Made by a program: the position numbers and the translations under genes
Notes under the pieces: model-generated
The model's input: the letters and a program-made list of their open reading frames with translations, nothing else
Told to the model about the DNA's origin: nothing
Database searches by the model: none
Shown here: positions 58,891 through 64,000 of the stretch, in pieces
Position numbering within the stretch: position 1 is the first letter of the stretch
How the letters are laid out: every line of letters starts with the position of its first letter
Source of the DNA: JANQSS01 sp965249735
Lineage (GTDB): Bacteria > Bacteroidota > Bacteroidia > Chitinophagales > Saprospiraceae
Length of the DNA stretch: 64,000 nt
Direction: 5' to 3'
NCBI GenBank assembly: GCA_965249735.1
Contig: CBDFMS010000025.1
Location: 682,001-746,000 of the forward strand

Positions 58891-61800
58891 ATGCCGGATT
58901 TAGATTTTAATGGTTTAGACAGTTTTATGTACATAATTTGCGATAGCACACAACCTGTTAGCACTTTGCGATACAGCTACTGTATTGATCACAATCGCCG
59001 ATCCATGCGACGCCGCATCGGGTAATGCAGATTCAGACAGCGATGGTTTGACAGATATTTGTGATCTGGATAATGACAATGATGGCATTGTTGATACAGA
59101 AGAGGGTTGCGGTAATACATCCGACATTACCGGGACCGTTGGTGTGAGTGGAGCAGGCTGTTGTCTTGTTACTGATGGAGATAATTATGCTCTGGTGGGA
59201 ACAAATGTAACGTATAATATTTCGACAACATCAGGCAATGGACAAGCCTATGGTTATACTGCAGGTGCTAATGGACCTTCAATTAGATTGGAGGAAGGTA
59301 CTTCTGCGCCGTGGGTAGGGGAATTCAATACCACGTTTTCGAGCCCTGTTGAGCAATTACGATTTAAAATGACCGATTATGATCAAGGGGAAGATTTGAT
59401 ATACAACATCTATGATGAGAATGATAGTATTTATGATTTAACAACTACAGGAGTTGTTTCATATGGGAACCAATATTGTCCAGAGTGGTAACCGTTTCTA
59501 CACGACAAGTTTTGTCAATGTTGATGGAAATGATCCTGCTTCCGATCCTGTCGGTACACTTGTCTTATACTTTCCAAACAAAGTGTCTAGAATCCAAATT
59601 GTAATAACTGCAATGCCGAATACAGCTTCACTTAGGTTTATCCAACCAAGTTTTTGTTCTATTGATACGGATAGTGATGGCACCTTGGATTACTTGGATA
59701 CGGATTCAGACAATGATGGATGTCCGGATGCCATCGAAGGAGCTGGTAGTTTCACCTTCCTGGACTTGATGAATGATACCTTGACCGGAGGAGTCGACAC
59801 GAACGGAATCCCAACAGTCGCTGGAGCAAGTGGTCAGGGGACCACTTCCGCTGTCACCGATAGCACGGATTATTCAGCCTGTGAACTGATCGCAGTGAAT
59901 GATACAACCACAACACCTCTCAATACGCCGGTAGGTATTAATGTTGTCAACAATGACGTTGACTCGGATGGAAATCTAGCCCCTGCAAGTGTGGATACAA
60001 TTCCTGGATCAGGTCCTTCGAATGGAACTGTTGTTCTCAATGGTGATGGAACTGTGACTTATACTCCAGACACTTATTTTGCTGGTGTTGATAGCTTTAT
60101 GTATTCAGTTTGCGATAGCACCTTGCCGGTTCCATTTTGCGACACCGCTACAGTCTATATTACGGTAACCACAAATCCGCCAATGGCAATCGATGATGTG
60201 ACGACGACACCATCGAATACACCGGTAACGACCACGCCACTGACAAATGATATACCGGGCTCCGCACCATTGGATCCGGGCAGCGTTGACACAATACCTG
60301 GCGAAGGACCATTGAACGGAAGTGTGGTTGTAAATGGCCAATGGCACGATCGACTATACCCCTGATAACAACTTCTCTGGCGTAGACAGCTTCATGTATG
60401 TAATATGTGACAGCACGCAGCCAGTGGCCTTATGTGATACGGCGACGGTAGTGATCACTGTAACGGCAGACCCACCAATAGCTGTGGATGACGTAACGAC
60501 GACACCATTAAATGTGGCGGTTATAATAGATGAATTGGATAATGATATACCAGGCACGAATCCATTGGATCCGGGCAGTGTAGGTATCATACAGGGGAAG
60601 GTCCGGATAATGGAAGTGTGGTTGTGAATGCAAATGGAACGACTACGTACACGTCGGATAATAACTTCTCGGGCGTAGACAGCTTCATGTATGTTGTATG
60701 TGACAGTACACAGCCTGTGGCCTTATGTGATACGGCGACGGTGGTGATTACAATCACGGCAGTTGGACCGGTAGCGGTAGATGATGTGACAACGACACCA
60801 TCGAATACACCGGTAACGACCACGCCACTGACAAATGATATACCGGGCTCCACACCATTGGATCCAGCCAGTGTCGATACGATACCTGGCGAAGGACCGG
60901 TGAATGGAACGGTAGTGGTGAATCCGAACGGCACAGTCGATTATATACCTGATCCGAACTTTGCGGGCGTAGACAGCTTCATGTATGTTGTATGTGACAG
61001 CACGTTGCCTGTGGCCTTATGCGATACGGCCACGGTAGTGATCACTGTAACGGCAGACCCACCAATAGCTGTGGATGACGTAACGACGACACCATTGAAT
61101 GTACCGGTGTTGACATTACCATTAGATAATGACAGTCAGGGCACGAATCCATTGGATCCGGGCAGTGTAGAAATCATAACAGGCGAAGGCCCGGTTAACG
61201 GAAGTGTAGTAGTGAATGCAAACGGCACGGTCGACTATACACCGGATAATTTCTTCTCAGGCGTAGACAGCTTCATGTATGTAATATGTGACAGCACACA
61301 GCCAACAGCACTTTGTGATACGGCGACCGTCGTAATTACGATCACGGCAGTAGGACCGGTAGCAGTAGATGATGTGACAACGACACCGTCGAATACACCG
61401 GTGACAACCACGCCACTAACCAATGATACACCTGGTTCTACACCATTAGATCCTGCCAGTGTAGATACGATACCTGGCGAGGGACCAACAAATGGAACCG
61501 TGGTGGTGAACGGAGATGGTACGGTAGATTATATACCTGATCCGAACTTTGCAGGCGTAGACAGCTTCATGTACGTGGTATGTGACAGTACCCAGCCTGT
61601 GGCTTTATGTGACACGGCAACAGTCGTAATCACGGTTACAGCTGATCCACCGATAGCGGTAGATGACGTAACGACGACACCATTGAATGTACCGGTGTTG
61701 ACATTACCATTAGATAATGACAGTCAGGGCACGAATCCATTGGATCCGGGCAGTGTAGAAATTATAGCAGGTGAAGGACCGTTGAACGGAGGTGTAGTTG

Positions 61801-64000
61801 TAAATGCGAATGGCACGATTGACTATACACCTGATAATAATTTCTCAGGAGTAGACAGCTTCATGTATGTAATATGTGACAGTACACAGCCTGTGGCATT
61901 ATGTGATACTGCAACCGTAGTGATTACAATCACGGCAGTTGGACCGGTAGCAGTAGATGATGTGACAACGACACCGTCGAATACACCGGTGACGACGACA
62001 CCACTAACCAATGATACACCTGGTTCTACACCATTAGATCCTGCCAGCGTAGATACGATACCAGGCGAGGGACCAACAAATGGAACCGTGGTGGTGAATG
62101 GAGATGGAACGGTAGATTATATACCTGATCCGAACTTTGCAGGCGTAGACAGCTTCATGTATGTAGTCTGTGATAGTACACAGCCTGTGGCCTTGTGTGA
62201 TACGGCAACAGTTGTAATCACGGTTACGGCCGATCCACCTATAGCGGTAGATGACGTAACGACGACGCCATTAAATACCCTGGTAGTGACGACGCCATTA
62301 GATAATGATAGTCAGGGCACGAATCCATTGGATCCGGGCAGTGTAGAAATCATAACAGGCGAAGGACCATTGAACGGAAGTGTGGTTGTAAATGCAAACG
62401 GCACGGTCGACTATACACCGGATAATTTCTTCTCAGGCGTAGACAGCTTCATGTATGTGATATGTGACAGCACACAGCCAACAGCACTTTGTGATACGGC
62501 GACAGTCGTGATTACGATCACGGCAGTTGGACCGGTAGCAGTAGATGATGTGACAACGACACCGTCGAATACACCGGTGACGACGACACCACTGACCAAT
62601 GATACACCTGGTTCTACACCATTAGATCCTGCCAGCGTAGATACGATACCAGGCGAGGGACCAACAAATGGAACCGTGGTGGTGAATGGAGATGGAACGG
62701 TAGATTATATACCTGATCCGAACTTTGCAGGCGTAGACAGCTTCATGTATGTAGTCTGTGATAGTACACAGCCTGTGGCCTTGTGTGATACGGCTACCGT
62801 GGTGATCACAGTAACAGCCGATCCACCTATAGCAGTGGATGACGTAACGACGACGCCATTAAATACCCTGGTAGTGACGACGCCATTAGATAATGATAGT
62901 CAGGGCACGAATCCATTGGATCCGGGCAGTGTAGAAATCATAACAGGCGAAGGACCATTGAACGGAAGTGTAGTTGTAAATGCAAACGGCACGGTCGACT
63001 ATACACCGGATAATTTCTTCTCAGGCGTAGACAGCTTCATGTATGTGATATGTGACAGCACACAGCCAACAGCACTTTGTGATACGGCGACAGTCGTGAT
63101 TACGATCACGGCAGTTGGACCGGTAGCAGTAGATGATGTGACAACGACACCGTCGAATACACCGGTGACGACGACACCACTGACCAATGATACACCTGGT
63201 TCTACACCATTAGATCCTGCCAGCGTAGATACGATACCAGGCGAGGGACCAACAAATGGAACCGTGGTGGTGAATGGAGATGGAACGGTAGATTATATAC
63301 CTGATCCGAACTTTGCAGGCGTAGACAGCTTCATGTATGTAGTCTGTGATAGTACACAGCCTGTGGCCTTGTGTGATACGGCAACAGTTGTAATCACGGT
63401 TACGGCCGATCCACCTATAGCGGTAGATGACGTAACGACGACGCCATTAAATACCCTGGTAGTGACGACGCCATTAGATAATGATAGTCAGGGCACGAAT
63501 CCATTGGATCCGGGCAGTGTAGAAATCATAACAGGCGAAGGACCATTGAACGGAAGTGTGGTTGTAAATGCAAACGGCACGGTCGACTATACACCGGATA
63601 ATTTCTTCTCAGGCGTAGACAGCTTCATGTATGTGATATGTGACAGCACACAGCCAACAGCACTTTGTGATACGGCGACAGTCGTGATTACGATCACGGC
63701 AGTTGGACCGGTAGCAGTAGATGATGTGACAACGACACCGTCGAATACACCGGTGACGACGACACCACTGACCAATGATACACCTGGTTCTACACCATTA
63801 GATCCTGCCAGCGTAGATACGATACCAGGCGAGGGACCAACAAATGGAACCGTGGTGGTGAATGGAGATGGAACGGTAGATTATATACCTGATCCGAACT
63901 TTGCAGGCGTAGACAGCTTCATGTATGTAGTCTGTGATAGTACACAGCCTGTGGCCTTGTGTGATACGGCTACCGTGGTGATCACAGTAACAGCCGATCC
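58883..64000 (+). pseudogene. Giant tandem-95 protein, 3' part with four frameshifts
   Basis: Continues the gene cut at 55262. Single-base indels break the frame at about 58957-58961 (extra base in CCTGTTAGCA), 59465-59471 (GGGAACC), 60336-60339 (ATGGCC) and 60588-60595 (one A missing in ATACAGG). Conceptual repair gives the end of the interrupted unit, calcium-binding thrombospondin type 3-like repeats (DSDSDGLTDICDLDNDNDG; DTDSDGTLDYLDTDSDNDG) around a unique beta domain (59100-59640), then tandem-95 units. From 60599 the frame is open to the window edge, about 1130 codons, so the true end is not seen. Confidence 0.85.

Larger units (their letters stand above)
53922..64000 (+). repeat. Second tandem-95 array, interrupted, running off the window
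   Basis: Units of 294 bp like those of the first array. Five lie before the IS; after a unique region with calcium-binding repeats, units resume at about 59890. From about 61080 they form 588-bp double units. The last three or four (for example starting near 62253, 62841 and 63429) are near-identical over their whole length. Confidence 0.93.

Noticed and set aside
58985..60627. Three separate short genes with calcium-binding and tandem-95 segments
   Set aside because: Frames join continuously after single-base corrections and continue the interrupted giant gene, so they are fragments of one pseudogene.
60105..63775. Same type of antisense frames in the second array
   Set aside because: Shadow frames of the tandem-95 units.

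Overview
The window looks like a chromosomal segment of a free-living member of the Bacteroidota, most likely Saprospiria (inference). The reasons are secreted proteins ending in type A and type B type IX secretion (T9SS) domains, a gliding-motility-type C-terminus, a Bacteroidota Porin_10-like outer-membrane protein, promoters of the TTTG / TAnnTTTG type, and housekeeping genes typical of that phylum. Base composition is moderately AT-rich. No rRNA, tRNA or CRISPR array was recognised.

Layout. 1-11058 is the 3' part of a giant secreted gene made of 35 tandem Ig/cadherin-like units of 98 residues (294 bp) with a dockerin-like tail. A T9SS-sorted protein (11077-12699) follows directly. Then come the translation/transcription operon rimP-nusA-infB with a promoter and leader hairpin, a DUF2400 gene, a histidine-phosphatase lipoprotein, ahcY with a terminator, a DUF6702-yidD pair and a GHMP kinase. 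On the minus strand follow a redoxin-like protein without its CXXC, a membrane hydrolase, and acpP-fabF-rnc. pyk and an MlaEF-type ABC transporter pair lie on the plus strand. A 1766-residue gliding/T9SS type B protein faces a minus-strand recN-fabI-porin cluster, then a DUF819 transporter and rnr. A duplicated small ORF precedes the sdhC-sdhA-sdhB operon, which carries an inserted four-helix-bundle gene with its own short-repeat array.

From 48.9 kb the region is accessory. An IS3-family element (48939-50204) lies just upstream of a second giant gene (50679 to beyond 64000) built from the same 294-bp units behind a DUF4347 / propeller-like / P-domain front end. That gene is broken at 55262 by a 3.6-kb IS1595-family element (55263-58882), which has 26-bp perfect inverted repeats and an 8-bp target duplication. 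The element carries, besides its transposase, a single-polypeptide restriction-modification-like protein (nuclease-like N-terminus, HsdM-type methylase core, HsdS-type recognition domain) and a coupled 43-residue lysine-rich ORF. Downstream of the element the giant gene has four single-base frameshifts in 1.7 kb, then reads open to the window edge through near-identical 588-bp double units.

How it fits together. The core genes (translation, methyl cycle, fatty-acid synthesis, glycolysis, succinate dehydrogenase, envelope lipid transport) sit between two paralogous repeat arrays in the same orientation, which recombination could in principle use. The best candidate for an undescribed system is the IS1595 transposon carrying a self-contained modification/restriction gene.
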